From positions 1,550,001-1,614,000 of the forward strand of contig OX337238.1 of the NCBI GenBank assembly GCA_946965045.2: DNA of 64,000 nucleotides, read 5' to 3'. The DNA is from Epithemia pelagica. Taxonomy: Eukaryota; Bacillariophyta; Bacillariophyceae; Surirellales; Surirellaceae. The translations under genes were made by a program, and so were the position numbers. The notes under the pieces were generated by a model. That model had not been told where the DNA came from, ran no database searches, and saw only the letters and a list, made by a program, of their open reading frames with translations. Positions within the stretch are counted from its first letter, which is position 1, and each line of letters begins with the position of its first letter. This document shows, one piece after another, positions 51,637-61,793 of the stretch.

Positions 51637-51740
51637 TTCCTTCCTTCCTTCCTTCCTTCCTTCCTTCCTTCCTTCCTTCCTTCCTTCCTTCCTTCCTTCC
51701 TTCCTTCCTTCCTTCCTTCCTTCCTTCCTTCCTTCCTTCC
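51637..51740 (+). repeat. (TTCC)26 microsatellite
   Basis: Uninterrupted tetranucleotide repeat of about 104 bp, just upstream of the recombinase gene. Its open translation in several frames has no coding meaning. Confidence 0.97.
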
Positions 51741-51976
51741 TGGTTTTCGAGAACGAGAGGGAAGGAACGTCGACGAGATCGGGGGGCCTAAGTAATAGTC
51801 ACAACGGATGGTTTGAAATTTTGCTACTAGTGCCCCTGTTGTAGGCTGTCTCAGCGACATTTCGGGCAATGTCTAGTTTGTTAAATAACAACGGGGCGGT
51901 AGCCACTACCTACATAGCTAGATATGGAGTAAGCATATTATTAATTCCCTTGTGTCTGGCCGTCCTTTCGCGTCGG

Positions 51977-52085
51977 GCGCCCGGCTTGTCGGGAGAATGC
52001 CTCGTCGGGAACACGTCTCGACGGGCATTCGCCCTCCTTGACGTGTTCCCTCCTCGTCATTCTACCCTTCGCGCCGGGCGACCCT
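51977..52085. repeat. Foldback structure near the right end of the recombinase element
   Basis: Arms pair over about 41 bp with mismatches: GGGAACACGTC (52007-52017) with GACGTGTTCCC (52040-52050) is perfect, followed outward by AGAATG/CATTCT and CGCCCGGC/GCCGGGCG. Confidence 0.85.
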
Positions 52086-52090
52086 CCTTA

Positions 52091-52190
52091 AAAGGACTAG
52101 ACACCGGAAATTAATATCACTACCAGAGAGATGGGGGTGTTTCAACGAAATTACAACCTCAAAAACACCCCCGCTAGGGGGTGGATTTTT
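52091..52190 (-). repeat. Right inverted repeat of the recombinase element
   Basis: Inverse match to 47289-47355. It also holds its own hairpin CACCCCC-GCTA-GGGGGTG (52166-52183), absent from the left copy. Confidence 0.7.
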
Positions 52191-52956
52191 TCTGTCACAA
52201 CCCAGTGTTTTCCCCGGCGCTCCCTTCCTTAGCGGTTTTTTACATCCTAGCGTTCTATTTATTTAATTTTCGACGTTGCTTATCCACACTTTCATTTCCC
52301 TTTTTCATAATCACCAGGCAATGTTGGCTTTGCATCTTCCTTCACGCTGTCATGGAAAGAATCTTTGTTGCCAACATACCACTATTCTTCAGCAGTCTCA
52401 TTTTGTTTCGACCTAATATGCCATACAAAAATTCTCCTCACCATGGTCAAGATTTTTGTCCCCTGCCCTCATTTTCCCCCCAAACGACCCCAAAGCATCG
52501 AGTGAGTCCCGTTTGGTGACATGTTTCATTTGTCCCTTTTTATGTTACCAAATGTACTAACAATGCCCGACAAATGGCTCACCTGTTTTGTACACTAGCC
52601 GTAACCAAGAAAAGGGAAGAGGTACAAGAGATGAGGATGTTGTAATTTTTGTTCCGATTCCACTCTCTATTTCACTGAATAGTCTTGTCCGATCGGAAAC
52701 AAAAGCTGATGTCCAAAACACAGATGCATAGGGGAACACAAGAATGACCGTTCGGAAAATATTGTCATGGTCATCAGAACAAAGTTCTCTCGAGGTCCGG
52801 GTTGGGTGGACCAATTTGTAGTATGGGGATTCGTCTGGAATCTGTGGTTTCCTATGTGTACGGGATAGCACGCAGTCAACCAGGAAGGCATCATGTAATT
52901 CATGAGTCATTTGCAGTGTACCAGCTTCTTGAATTCGGAGAAAAGGTGGTGGAGGT
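52191..52956. other. Intergenic, nothing recognised
   Basis: T-rich DNA with short ORFs; the right end grades into the copia relic. Confidence 0.45.
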
Positions 52957-53445
52957 ATGGAACTTCAGTTGGACTGCAAGTCTGATAAGGCCTTCTTGAT
53001 ATGTGGGATCAAAAAAGGGATGTCGGGAACCAATGATCGGACAGTGGGTTGTGGAAATTGTGCCTGCAGGCGAAGCAAGAAACAGAGTACGATCGAGACA
53101 TCAACATTTGGGAGTGAAATGGTTGCACTCCGACTTTGCGTTGAGGCTGTCACCGCACTTCACTACAAGCTCCGGACCTTTGGTGTTGAGATTGATGGTC
53201 CAGCCAGTGTATATTGCAACAATGGATCAGTTGTCAATTGTACATCAAAAGTAGAAGGCCGCTTGAGTAAGAAACACCTGGCGATATGTTGGCATCGTGT
53301 GCGCGAAAGCTGTGCACAAGGGATCTGTCGGATCACCAAGATCTCCGGGGATACCAATGTCGCTGATCTGTTGACAAAATTGTTGCCAACACCACGTCGA
53401 ATCAAGCTGATCCAGAAGATTCTGCGTTATTTCAAGCATCACTAG
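52957..53445 (+). pseudogene. Copia RNase H relic
   Basis: RSKKQSTIETSTFGSEMVALRLCVEAVTALHYKLRTFGVEIDG, CNNGSVV, LSKKHLAICWHRVRE and TNVADLLTKLLPTPRR match, in order, the RNase H end of the intact copia element (KKQTSVETSTFGSEFMAL..., NLADILTK). The first catalytic Asp block (VDSDHAG) is not recognisable and the Asp of the DNMSV block is Asn, so it is dead. GAGGGGAC near 53490, followed by TGGTTAATTGTTG, looks like a polypurine tract and the start of a degenerate LTR. Confidence 0.8.
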
Positions 53446-53722
53446 CGCAAGTCGTGGCCGGCAGTATTCGAACCTGTTGCCGCCCACGAGGGGACTGGTT
53501 AATTGTTGTGGGAGAAATCTACCCTTTACCGCCTACCACTCGTACTATAGGTCAGCCTGTCTACATCGTAATCTCGTAATTATAAGTTTTGTTGCATCTG
53601 TGAGAAATCCCTTTTCGTTATATTGTTTGTACTCGTTATACTGAAGCAAAAGCTTCCAGAAACAGAAAGAATAAAGGATGCAAGTTGTTTCGGATTTTCT
53701 CCACTATCCATTAGCTAAAAAA

Positions 53723-54619
53723 CTATTGGCTTGTCGCCAATCGATGGAGCCAAGCCAGCAACACAACCATGCGGCCTGGTTCGATTTCACGGTGCGAAAG
53801 GAAAGCAGTCTGATCCTGAACAAAGTGAAGCAGAATACACAGACTGTAGCCGTCACATAAGACTGAATAGATAACTTCAGGACGGTTGGATTTATTCTTC
53901 CGCTCAAGATGCTTTGCCAAGGATTCCGCGATCAGGTGAGATTTCGGTTTCGTCGCTGAATTCTTGAGCTTGCCTGCATCTTTCATCTCTATGCTGTAGG
54001 AGCAGTTGAGGAAATTTTCCTTCTTATTGGCGAGATCATGATTTGATGAAACGTCGATAACTACCACATCACTCTCGGTTGTCAAAACGACTTGTTTTCC
54101 CGTCGCTCCATTCACAATTGGCTTATTCTGGGAGGCGAGATAGGTGTTGGAAATCTCCACCGCAACCTTGACTGGTTCCATTCCGGCAACACTCCCCGCA
54201 CAAAAAGTGTCTCCTCCCGATAATGCCTTAACCAACTCCCCCAAAAAGTGCTCAAAAAGGAACAGGGTGTGTTTCTCTTCCCGACCAGGAATTACATCGG
54301 AGCCTAGGGCATGCTGGATTACCTCCAGTCGCTATGCGTGAACTTTCAAGACATCGCAAGTTAGGCCACTCCAGTCTGACCAACCACAGAGGTTGAAGAA
54401 ATCGTCGTCCACTCCGGCAGGGTTCCCATCAGGATCCACGGAATAGGTGGTAGGGTTTGTGAATCGGAAACGAAAGCAATCGATCTTCGAGTTTCCACTT
54501 TTGAACATCATAAAATGGGTGTTCCTTGCCTCAAGACCTTCCGCTTTAACCGTTGTATTGCTTCTGAGAGCCTGCGTGTTTCGTGTCAAGTATGATTGGT
54601 CGTCATTTTCCGCGTACTT
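53723..54619 (-). pseudogene. Unrecognised domain ORF with an in-frame TAG
   Basis: One frame from 54619 down to 53723 with a single TAG at 54332-54334. Encoded blocks include FMMFKSGNSKIDCFRFRF, FFNLCGWSDWSGLTCDVLKVHA, HTLFLFEHFLGELVKAL, VKVAVEISNTYLASQNKPI, DVVVIDVSSNHDLANKKENF and IYSVLCDGYSLCILLHF. It looks like a folded, strand-rich domain. I cannot name it; because it lies among Crinkler-type genes an effector-type domain is conceivable. The frame continues upstream, through a TGA, into the ankyrin ORF, so the two may once have been one gene. Confidence 0.45.
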
Positions 54620-56137
54620 TCACTGGTCTTGCTTTTGGCGTCGGTTCCTATTGCTGTTGTTTTGGTTGTTTTGCACGGTGTTGGAACCCATAATGGCGAG
54701 TGAAATAAGTCCGTCCAAGTCATAGTCTGCCGGATTTGGTATACCGGCCAAAAGCTGCTTTGCATAGAGAATGCTCACAATGGAAGACGCATCAGCAACT
54801 TCCACGATACCCTGTTGACAGGCCTTGTGTAGGGCCGTTCGACCCCATTTATTGGGAGCATTTAGATTCGCCCCGCGACTTTGCAACTGTTCCAAACGTT
54901 GGACATTCCCCTCGGCGGCTGCCTTGCGCGCTTGCTTGGATTTGTTGCAAAAACAAAAAATAGCCGCGATACTGTCTTGGAAGGAATTTTTACGGTTCGT
55001 AATGTTGTTGTTGCTGCTGCTGCTGCCTGTCACAAGACTAGTTGCAGCGACTGTGCTGGTAGGGCTAGCCGCGTTACTGGCGACAGGGGTGTTAAGGCAG
55101 GGTTGTTCTTGGTGGTGGTGGTGGTGGAGGAGGAGCAAGAAGAGAATGAAACGTAGAAGAATCCACTTCCGTGTCCATCAAAACGCCCCCTGGATGCCTC
55201 AAGAGGGGGAGCGATGATGATGATGGCGGGGGTGTTTTTGGCGACGCAGTGGTAGGCAAAACAGGTGACAACGGCAAAGTAACTGTCAAGGGCTGATCTT
55301 TTCTGTGCATGACTTTCTGGGTCGGTGGTGAAATAGTAATCTCGTGATGATTGTTGTTGAGGATGCCAAGACTGCTGTTGGCGTGACGATGGTTTTCGTC
55401 GGGACGACGACTCGCTACTACTACTTTTTGGTGAGAGCTCGACGAGGTGTTGAGGTGGTGACGACTTGAAGAGGAATGGATGAGGGAGTCAACGGGGTAG
55501 AGATCGTCTCGGTGCGACTCGTTCGAATGGAGATGGGAGGTGATGCTGCTCCACCTCCACGTTGAAAGTGGCGGAAGCTGCGACCCTGATCCTTGTGGTC
55601 CAACGTCGACGGAAGATCCTCCACGACCCATGGTGTGGGTGCAGGATTTCCAGATTCTCTACTAGAAGATCGTGCTGCCTTTGCACGGGGTCCTCTACTC
55701 CCGTATTCGTTGACCCCATCATGATGTCTTCCTCCGTCGTCGTCCACTAGGACCTCCACTGCCACCGCCTCTACAATCGGTACGTCATCATGTTGATGAT
55801 GAGGATTCGAATCCGCTTGGTCATCATTTTCGTAGCGACTGCTGGAGTTGGGATGTGGTCTCAACATGCTTTGACTACGCCCTCAGCGGTTGCTCTTTCT
55901 ACACCATCAGTTTTGATCCGCTTACTCCAAGGCACTGTTGACGCCATCATCCGGATGATACATGTTGTTATTGTTGTTGTTGTTTGTATTGGGACAGGTA
56001 TTGGAAGCAACGAACAACGGTTCCTTCTCATCATCAGTCGTGGATGTTTCGTCGTCGTCATTACACGCCGGAGCATGGCCACCAGCGGCTTGATACAAGC
56101 GGCAGATTTCCGTCACAACACGCACTTGTTGGTGTAA
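54620..56137 (-). pseudogene. Ankyrin-repeat gene with two frameshifts
   Basis: First exon (to 55926) encodes SPELHQQVRVVTEICRLYQAAGG and an Asp/Asn-rich tract; a 57-bp intron 55869-55925 (GTAAGC...AAAG) restores frame to MLRPHPNSSS. Low-complexity Ser/Pro/Thr/His segments follow, with frame changes near 55500-55560 and in the CCA-repeat near 55110-55130. Then two ankyrin repeats: KQARKAAAEGNVQRLEQLQSRGANLN and APNKWGRTALHKACQQGIVEVADAS. It ends at TGA 54620-54622 after LISLAIMGSNT. No ATG was found for the first exon. Frame slips in homopolymer-like DNA may be sequencing errors. Function unknown; ankyrin repeats bind proteins. Confidence 0.5.
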
Positions 56138-56221
56138 CTCTGGTGAAAATTTTTAGTTTGCCAATGAGGAGTCCAGTTCTAGATTTTTCCACGCCATTAA
56201 ATCAAACGTAACCTCAAATGG

Positions 56222-57730
56222 CTAGTTTCCATTGACTATCTTCAGATGGAAGATATGGACTGCGGTTCGAGCTTGCGGTTCCACTGGCTGCGTGACAAAA
56301 TCATCGTAAATTCCTCCGTGGACGGCGAAAAAAAGATAGAGCTCTCGTCCACCGGTGCCGATTGAAAGGCTACTAATCAGGGCATCGATTTGCCGCTGCT
56401 TTGCGTCATGTGATTTGCCGAGTGTAACCTGGAAGGCATAGTATATGTTGCCAGTCTTGTAGATCATGTCATAAAGAGGGTGGGTTCGGCTCGATGAAAA
56501 GTACAAAACATGGTCTAAACCATTTCTGACAGCCGTCGTGCAGTCCCCTGCCAACGCTTTTTCATTGCAGCCGCCAACCTGGATTCGTTGGTGATGGTTG
56601 TAAGCAGGGTGTGTCTTGCCAACGCATCCACGGCTTGTGTAGGTGTTTTCTTCTAGCAGCATTTCAATTAAGTACTCCTCTAAGAGTTGCCACGAAATAG
56701 GTGTTGGGTACACAACAAGTTCATTCCACAAGCCACTCATGAAACGTCGACGAACTTGTTGCAAAACGAAATCGGAAGCCAGCTCCAGCTCTACCTTGAA
56801 GTATCTGTCAACCGGCTTGAAGATGACAATCCCACCGTGGGGTTGATCGACACCGAATCCGGCATGGAAATTAACATGACCTTGAACGAGATCTTTCACT
56901 TGCTGTTCCGTCAAAGCATTCACCTTCCGTTGGAGTTCTTCCTTGTTCTCCCCCTCGTCTAACGGGAAAAAGACCTGTCTTGGAATCCCACCAAATGTTT
57001 GAAAAAGATTAGCAACTTGTTCTTCAGTAACTTCCGCACGACGCAGTTCCTTGGAACCTCCGATCAACTCTGCCATAGTCCAAGGTGGGAAATAACGAAA
57101 CATGCCTCCTGAATTCCCAAGTTCAGTTCTCTTCGTAAACGCACTACCGCCCCAGTGTCTCTCGTCCGGAGAAGCCACAATAATCACTCGCGCAGCAACG
57201 TCACCTTCGGGGTCACAGTTTGTCTTCGTCTCACCCGGATCCACGATGAAGTATGTGTTAGGATCGTAGAGCGCATCGATCTCCGTTTGTTTTGTTGATT
57301 CCGGGTAAATTCGCAGATTAGATTCCACAACATCATCCGTAGGAATGAGTTGGACGTAGTGATTCGTTTCTTTCTTCGAACAGCGCAAGTAGACGACGGT
57401 TTTCCCCTGCTGCAGCAGAAGTTTGACGAGAAAAAAAGCTGTTGTAGATTTTCCAATGCCTGGAGTGCCGACGACTGCAACACGATCTCTTTTCTCTGGG
57501 TCGTTTAGCTCGGCGATGCAGTTTGTCCAAAATGCGTTGTCAGCATTCCGAACCACAACGTTGGAAGTTCGTCCTGTGTATGGGTCAGGAACATCTCTCA
57601 GAACACCGAAGACTTGGTCGCTCTCTCCCCCGACGAGAGGAGCCGCGATGACTGCCAAGAACTTCCTGGCCCTCTCCGATGAATCAACTCGTGCCCTCTT
57701 CTCTCTGCCAGTTCTCTGCGCGTCTAACAT
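56222..57730 (-). CDS. Crinkler/RHS-like P-loop NTPase with endonuclease-like C-terminus
   Basis: 502 aa, ATG at 57730. Walker A GTPGIGKSTTAF near residues 88-99; NTYFIVDPGE and ARVIIVASPDE are the following core strands. A helical region with FGGIPRQVFFP (sensor-like) follows. The C-terminal segment RTHPLYDMIYKTGNIYYAFQVTLGKSHDAKQRQ repeats the D...QxT...HD pattern of the 9292 gene, so the endonuclease-fold module is probably present. Published surveys place NTPase-REase proteins of this kind in trypanosomatid RHS and oomycete, fungal and algal Crinkler-type families. Single exon, no frameshift. Its role in a free-living alga is unknown. Confidence 0.7.
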   Translation of the reverse strand: MLDAQRTGREKRARVDSSERARKFLAVIAAPLVGGESDQVFGVLRDVPDPYTGRTSNVVVRNADNAFWTNCIAELNDPEKRDRVAVVGTPGIGKSTTAFFLVKLLLQQGKTVVYLRCSKKETNHYVQLIPTDDVVESNLRIYPESTKQTEIDALYDPNTYFIVDPGETKTNCDPEGDVAARVIIVASPDERHWGGSAFTKRTELGNSGGMFRYFPPWTMAELIGGSKELRRAEVTEEQVANLFQTFGGIPRQVFFPLDEGENKEELQRKVNALTEQQVKDLVQGHVNFHAGFGVDQPHGGIVIFKPVDRYFKVELELASDFVLQQVRRRFMSGLWNELVVYPTPISWQLLEEYLIEMLLEENTYTSRGCVGKTHPAYNHHQRIQVGGCNEKALAGDCTTAVRNGLDHVLYFSSSRTHPLYDMIYKTGNIYYAFQVTLGKSHDAKQRQIDALISSLSIGTGGRELYLFFAVHGGIYDDFVTQPVEPQARTAVHIFHLKIVNGN

Positions 57731-58340
57731 GATCGGCTGCTGGCGAATGATGGTGTAACGTATCGCAGGTGAAGGACTACTGTACTACGAGTTTACCCAA
57801 TCACTTCTCGTGTTACGTGAATGAATTGAGGGTCCATTCTATATCGACGCGCAAAAGCGCGATTTTGGTTCTCATATGTTCACCAACATTTCTGTCGCGC
57901 TTGCACTCCCCAGCGCGATTTTGCGATTGCGCTCATCATCCATATGTGCGACCGGATCCATAAATTGAAAGATGTAGCAAGAGCGTAGCTTTTGCTCCAG
58001 TTACCTCTAGACCTCTAATAAGAGTTAGTTTCAGGTTAAAGCTCACCATGAAAAGGGAGCGGCTACAAGAGCAAACGAACAATCGTCGACCGTAGTGACA
58101 CTTGGATGGTATAATGGGGCATGACATGAAATGTCATTTGCCTGTCTGGAACGTGGAATTTTTGGCGTGTCTTGACGATTTTGCCGGGCGTCCCTGCTGG
58201 TGCACATTATTTCCACTCCTCTTATTTATCGATAACAGTCAACATATGTTATCACGTTGAATGGAGAATGGAGAATACAGTAAGATCGGAGACTTTGGTC
58301 CCATTCTTTCTTGTGGGTACCTTCAAACGATTCTCTCGTT
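57731..58340. other. Intergenic
   Basis: 5' flank of the NTPase gene. AGCGCGATTTTG occurs twice (near 57857 and 57912). Nothing else is recognised. Confidence 0.45.
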
Positions 58341-59529
58341 CTATCGTTTTGTTTCGGAGGAGGTTGGTTGGGAGGACGACAGAGTCGCTTTCGGGAGAGT
58401 ATCTAAAGGAGGAGGAGGAGGAAAGTTTCCCAAGAGAATAGAATCCGGTGCTTGCACCAAGGATTGCAATTGCGATACTTGATGCAATCCATAGAGGTAC
58501 ACATGTTGCAAGTGTTGCAGCCGTCGTTTGGCGTCTTGATAATAATCATCCTTGTCGTCGTCGTCATTGACTGGAATGTTCTTGTGTCGCTCTTGTTCGT
58601 TGTGAACCCATTGTAGTAGTTGCTGTGACGCGGCGGTGGAAGTGCTTGTGGAATCCGTTGGATTTGGGCAAGGCTTTTTATCATCCACAGTTGTGGAATC
58701 GTCGGGTGGTACTAGTGTAGAGAAGTGAGTGGAATCGTTTGGTGTCTCTTGTTTTTCTAGTTCTGTATCCGACTGTGATGGAGGTGAGGTAGACTTGTCC
58801 TCGGTTTCGTCCTTTAAAGGTGGATCTGCGGCCACATTCGTTTCGTGAGTCGTCCGTGAAGTCTCGTCTGTTGTTTTGTCTTGTTCCTTGTCCTTAATTT
58901 GTGTCGAAGCATTTTTGTCCTTCTCGGATGTGGCTGTTTCGACGACAGGTTGCGTTTCTTCGGAAGCAGATTCGTCCATTCGGGGCCGTTTTCGTGCCGG
59001 TTCCCGTGTATCGTCCGTGTCCTCCTTGCTGCCCTTATTCTCCTTTTCCTTTGCTGATTCCGGCTGTATTGTGTTGTCCTTTTTATCCATTGGTATTTCT
59101 TCTATGTCTTTTGTTTTCTCCTCCGTTTCCTCGCCATCCTTCATGATGGCGTCCTCCGGATCCGTCACTGTTTTCATCCTATCGTCCACATCCTTGGTTG
59201 TAAATTCTGTAGAGTTTGTATTCTCCTCCGTTTCCTCCGTCATGGTGGCGTGCTCCTTCATGATCACATCCTCCTGGTCCGGATCCTGCTCCGTCTCTGT
59301 TTTCATCGATTCGTCCATGTCCTTTCTTGCTTCAGTGTCATTGTTGTCCTCTTTGTCCTCCCCGTCTTTTTCTTTCATGGCTTTGTCTTTTATTCTTGTA
59401 TCCTCGTCACGAGCCTCATTAGTTGTGCTCGTCTCGTTCTGTTCTAGTTCCTTTACCTCATTTACGTCCATGTCAGTTTTCTCGGATTCGTCTGGTGATT
59501 TTGGTATGGAATCGGCTGGTTTCCGGTCC

Positions 59530-59570
<41 letters not shown>

Positions 59571-59954
59571 ATTGCTGGGTTCCTCGTCTGTAATACTAGT
59601 GGTTGCGGCTCGTGTCGCGTCATCCTGGACGGTAGTAGTTGTGGGTTGGGAAGATGATGACCCTTGGGGATTGTGGGTGCTGCTGTTGCTTCGTGTTGTT
59701 GGTGGGTGGGGGCGCGTCCAATAGTATCGAGCCGGTTCGACAAGACGAGTTTGTTGTTCCAAATACGTCAAGAGATCGTGCAAGGTTCCCACAGGAGCCG
59801 CTGTGGTGGAGGATGGTGGTGGTGCCTCGGAAAGGGCCATCCAACCATCCCCACGACTTGCAGTGATACTGCTGCGATCCTGGTCCGTAGTAGTCGTAGA
59901 ATGGTCCTTGGGAATCGACCAACGACCGGATGGTGGTTGGGTGGGTGTCGTCAT
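58341..59954 (-). CDS. Disordered acidic, Lys/Glu/Asp-rich protein
   Basis: 537 aa from the first ATG of the frame (59954, MTTPTQPPSGRWSIPKDHS). The N-terminal 100 residues include a short folded-looking piece (LHDLLTYLEQQTRLVEPARYYWTRP). A 14-Asn run (GTT repeats near 59525-59571) and about 300 residues of Glu/Asp/Lys/Thr-rich disordered sequence with a PARKRPRMD putative nuclear signal follow. The C-terminus has a predicted helix pair (AASQQLLQWVHNEQERHKN and DAKRRLQHLQHVYLYGLHQVSQLQSLVQ). No family recognised; a nuclear protein is plausible. Long Ser/Val-rich ORFs on the other strand are shadows. Confidence 0.65.
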
Positions 59955-60282
59955 GAGTGGATTCTCTCGCAACTACTTTCAATCTCACTAGGAACTCCTC
60001 CTTGACAAAGTCCTGTCCAGAGAGTCGGTTGGATTTTGCATTCCCCGCCAAGGCGCCATTGCGTGAACGTTGATGTTCATGTCGTATCAGCGACCCGAAC
60101 GCGTCTGAGAAAACTACCCTTGCTATCTCTCAAGAAGCAGTTGGTTGTGGTTTGTGTTTTTGGTTCGTTCCTCTTGAGTCTACTCCTACCTACTCCTAGG
60201 TAGGAGTATGTCGTATTCCTACACACACCGACTACAAACCAAAGGTCAACCATTATGTCTTAGTACTGACGCAATTCCGTGC
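59955..60282. other. Intergenic
   Basis: 5' flank of the acidic-protein gene and 3' flank of L10. Contains the palindrome CTACTCCTACCTA/TAGGTAGGAGTA near 60180-60208. Confidence 0.5.
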
Positions 60283-60936
60283 TTATTCTTGTCCCGCCAA
60301 ATAGAGGGCCGACTTTTCCAAGGGTCCTCGTCGGTTGTGCACCTTGACGATATTGCCATCGGCGGACAAGACACCATTTCGTCGCAAATTGACATATTCT
60401 TCGCGCTTGTATTGGGTGAATCCCCACTTGAGCGATTTGAGAATTTTTTGGCGGCCGGCAAACTTGAATTTGCCTCGTCGAATGGCTTCAATGACGTGGG
60501 CTTCAAATTGATCCTTGGACCGGACACTCAACAAGACTTGTCCAATGTCGACACGGGCGGCGACACCAATGGGTTTGCCGTACGAATGGCGCATTCCACT
60601 CGACAAGCGATCGGCGCCGGCACACGACAACATTTTGTTGGCCCGCAACACATGAAAGGGATGGGCGCGGACGCGAATGTGGTAATTGTCTTTGCCAATA
60701 TTCTTGGTCAAATGCTTGTTAATAGCAATCCGACAAGCTTCCAAGGCTTCGGAGGAAATTTGCTGCTTTTCGTCACAGACCAAATGAGCGACAAAGGGAA
60801 ACAAATCGACCGGGGCTTTCTTGGCGCCCGTATCAAAAATACGAATCTTGGATTCGGGGACACCACGACAATACCGACTCTTAATGTACGGCTTGTTCTT
60901 TTGGTACCGGTAACAACGAGCGGGACGACGACCCAT
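60283..60936 (-). CDS. RPL10: 60S ribosomal protein L10 (uL16)
   Basis: 217 aa, ATG at 60936, beginning [22 protein letters not shown], the invariant eukaryotic uL16 start. [76 protein letters not shown] (the rRNA-binding loop region) and [18 protein letters not shown] are all in place; length is that of the family. It sits at the central protuberance side of the large subunit and helps form the tRNA path. No intron in the coding sequence. This is the clearest housekeeping gene in the window and confirms nuclear DNA. Confidence 0.97.
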   Translation of the reverse strand: MGRRPARCYRYQKNKPYIKSRYCRGVPESKIRIFDTGAKKAPVDLFPFVAHLVCDEKQQISSEALEACRIAINKHLTKNIGKDNYHIRVRAHPFHVLRANKMLSCAGADRLSSGMRHSYGKPIGVAARVDIGQVLLSVRSKDQFEAHVIEAIRRGKFKFAGRQKILKSLKWGFTQYKREEYVNLRRNGVLSADGNIVKVHNRRGPLEKSALYLAGQE

Positions 60937-61475
60937 GATGGAAAAGTCTGACTGTTGCGTGTTTTAGAAACAAGAGAGAGTAATCAATGTGGCAACAATT
61001 CCAAGAGTATGAGAACAAGGTGACAATCACCACCAAACAGTGACGATATTCGGGTCTCAAACGTGCATCGACCCTCCCGCGACTTCGATCGTCTTCGATC
61101 GAGGCCACACGAGCGATGATGATGAGTGTTTCGACCATGGCCAACTTGGAGTGGCCGCCGCTCTACGTCTTGGGTAACATCATACTCAAACACCAATCCC
61201 ATTCCGTGGATCCAAAAGAAAACGGGTAGTTTATTCATTCATTCACTTACACTGCTGTGTTTGGACAATGGAACCAAGTCAACAGAGTCAACCGTGCGGC
61301 ACTGTGCTGCACAGATTGTGCTGCCCACTAGATGCAAGTAAGGAGCGGTAAGCGGTAACTATTTCTGAATACAGTTTGTCGTATAGTAATCTCTTGTCCG
61401 ATATAGAAAGTACAATCGGTCGCACTCGTGACTGATCGAGTCGTTCCAACCCTTTGGTCATTTCCATGTAGATAT
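60937..61475. promoter_or_regulatory. Divergent promoter region, L10 / membrane protein
   Basis: Lies between head-to-head genes. No specific element could be identified by eye. Confidence 0.45.
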
Positions 61476-61793
61476 ATGGTTGGGCCTGGTAGGAATTGCC
61501 ACGTTCCGTCACGCTTCCGATTTGCAATCGTATTGGGTGTGTGCGTCGTGGAATCCCACGAACTCGAGTTTTCGCCTTTTTGGGGGGTCTCTGTCATATC
61601 AAGACACGAGGAAGATTGGCTGTTGTGGTTGTGTTTGCCGTTTCAGTGTTCCATCGTTCCACCAAACCATCACAACAAGAACACATTCATTCGTCTACTA
61701 GACTCCCTTGCGAGCGTTTGGTTCCTTCTTCTCCGAATCGCTCTTGTTTCAAGTTCCCACACCAACGCACAGTCATCCTCACTCTTCACCACC

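Larger units (their letters stand above)
47289..52190 (-). mobile_element. Candidate Crypton-like element enclosed by inverted repeats
   Basis: Inverted, related sequences lie at 47289-47355 and 52091-52190 on either side of the intact tyrosine recombinase gene. The best block is 32 bp (47308-47339 against 52122-52153): TAATTTCGT, five variable bases, CACCCCCATCTCTCTGGT. An outer CCACCCCC and an inner TCCGG..TCTAGT also match. Classical Cryptons lack inverted repeats, so calling this one element is inference. Confidence 0.5.

Noticed and set aside
51597-51869. ORF encoding a repeated KEGR peptide
   Set aside because: It is only translation of the (TTCC)n microsatellite.
58876-59724. 282-codon Ser/Val-rich ORF on the plus strand
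   Set aside because: It is the shadow of the acidic Lys/Glu/Asp-rich gene on the other strand; low complexity keeps both frames open.
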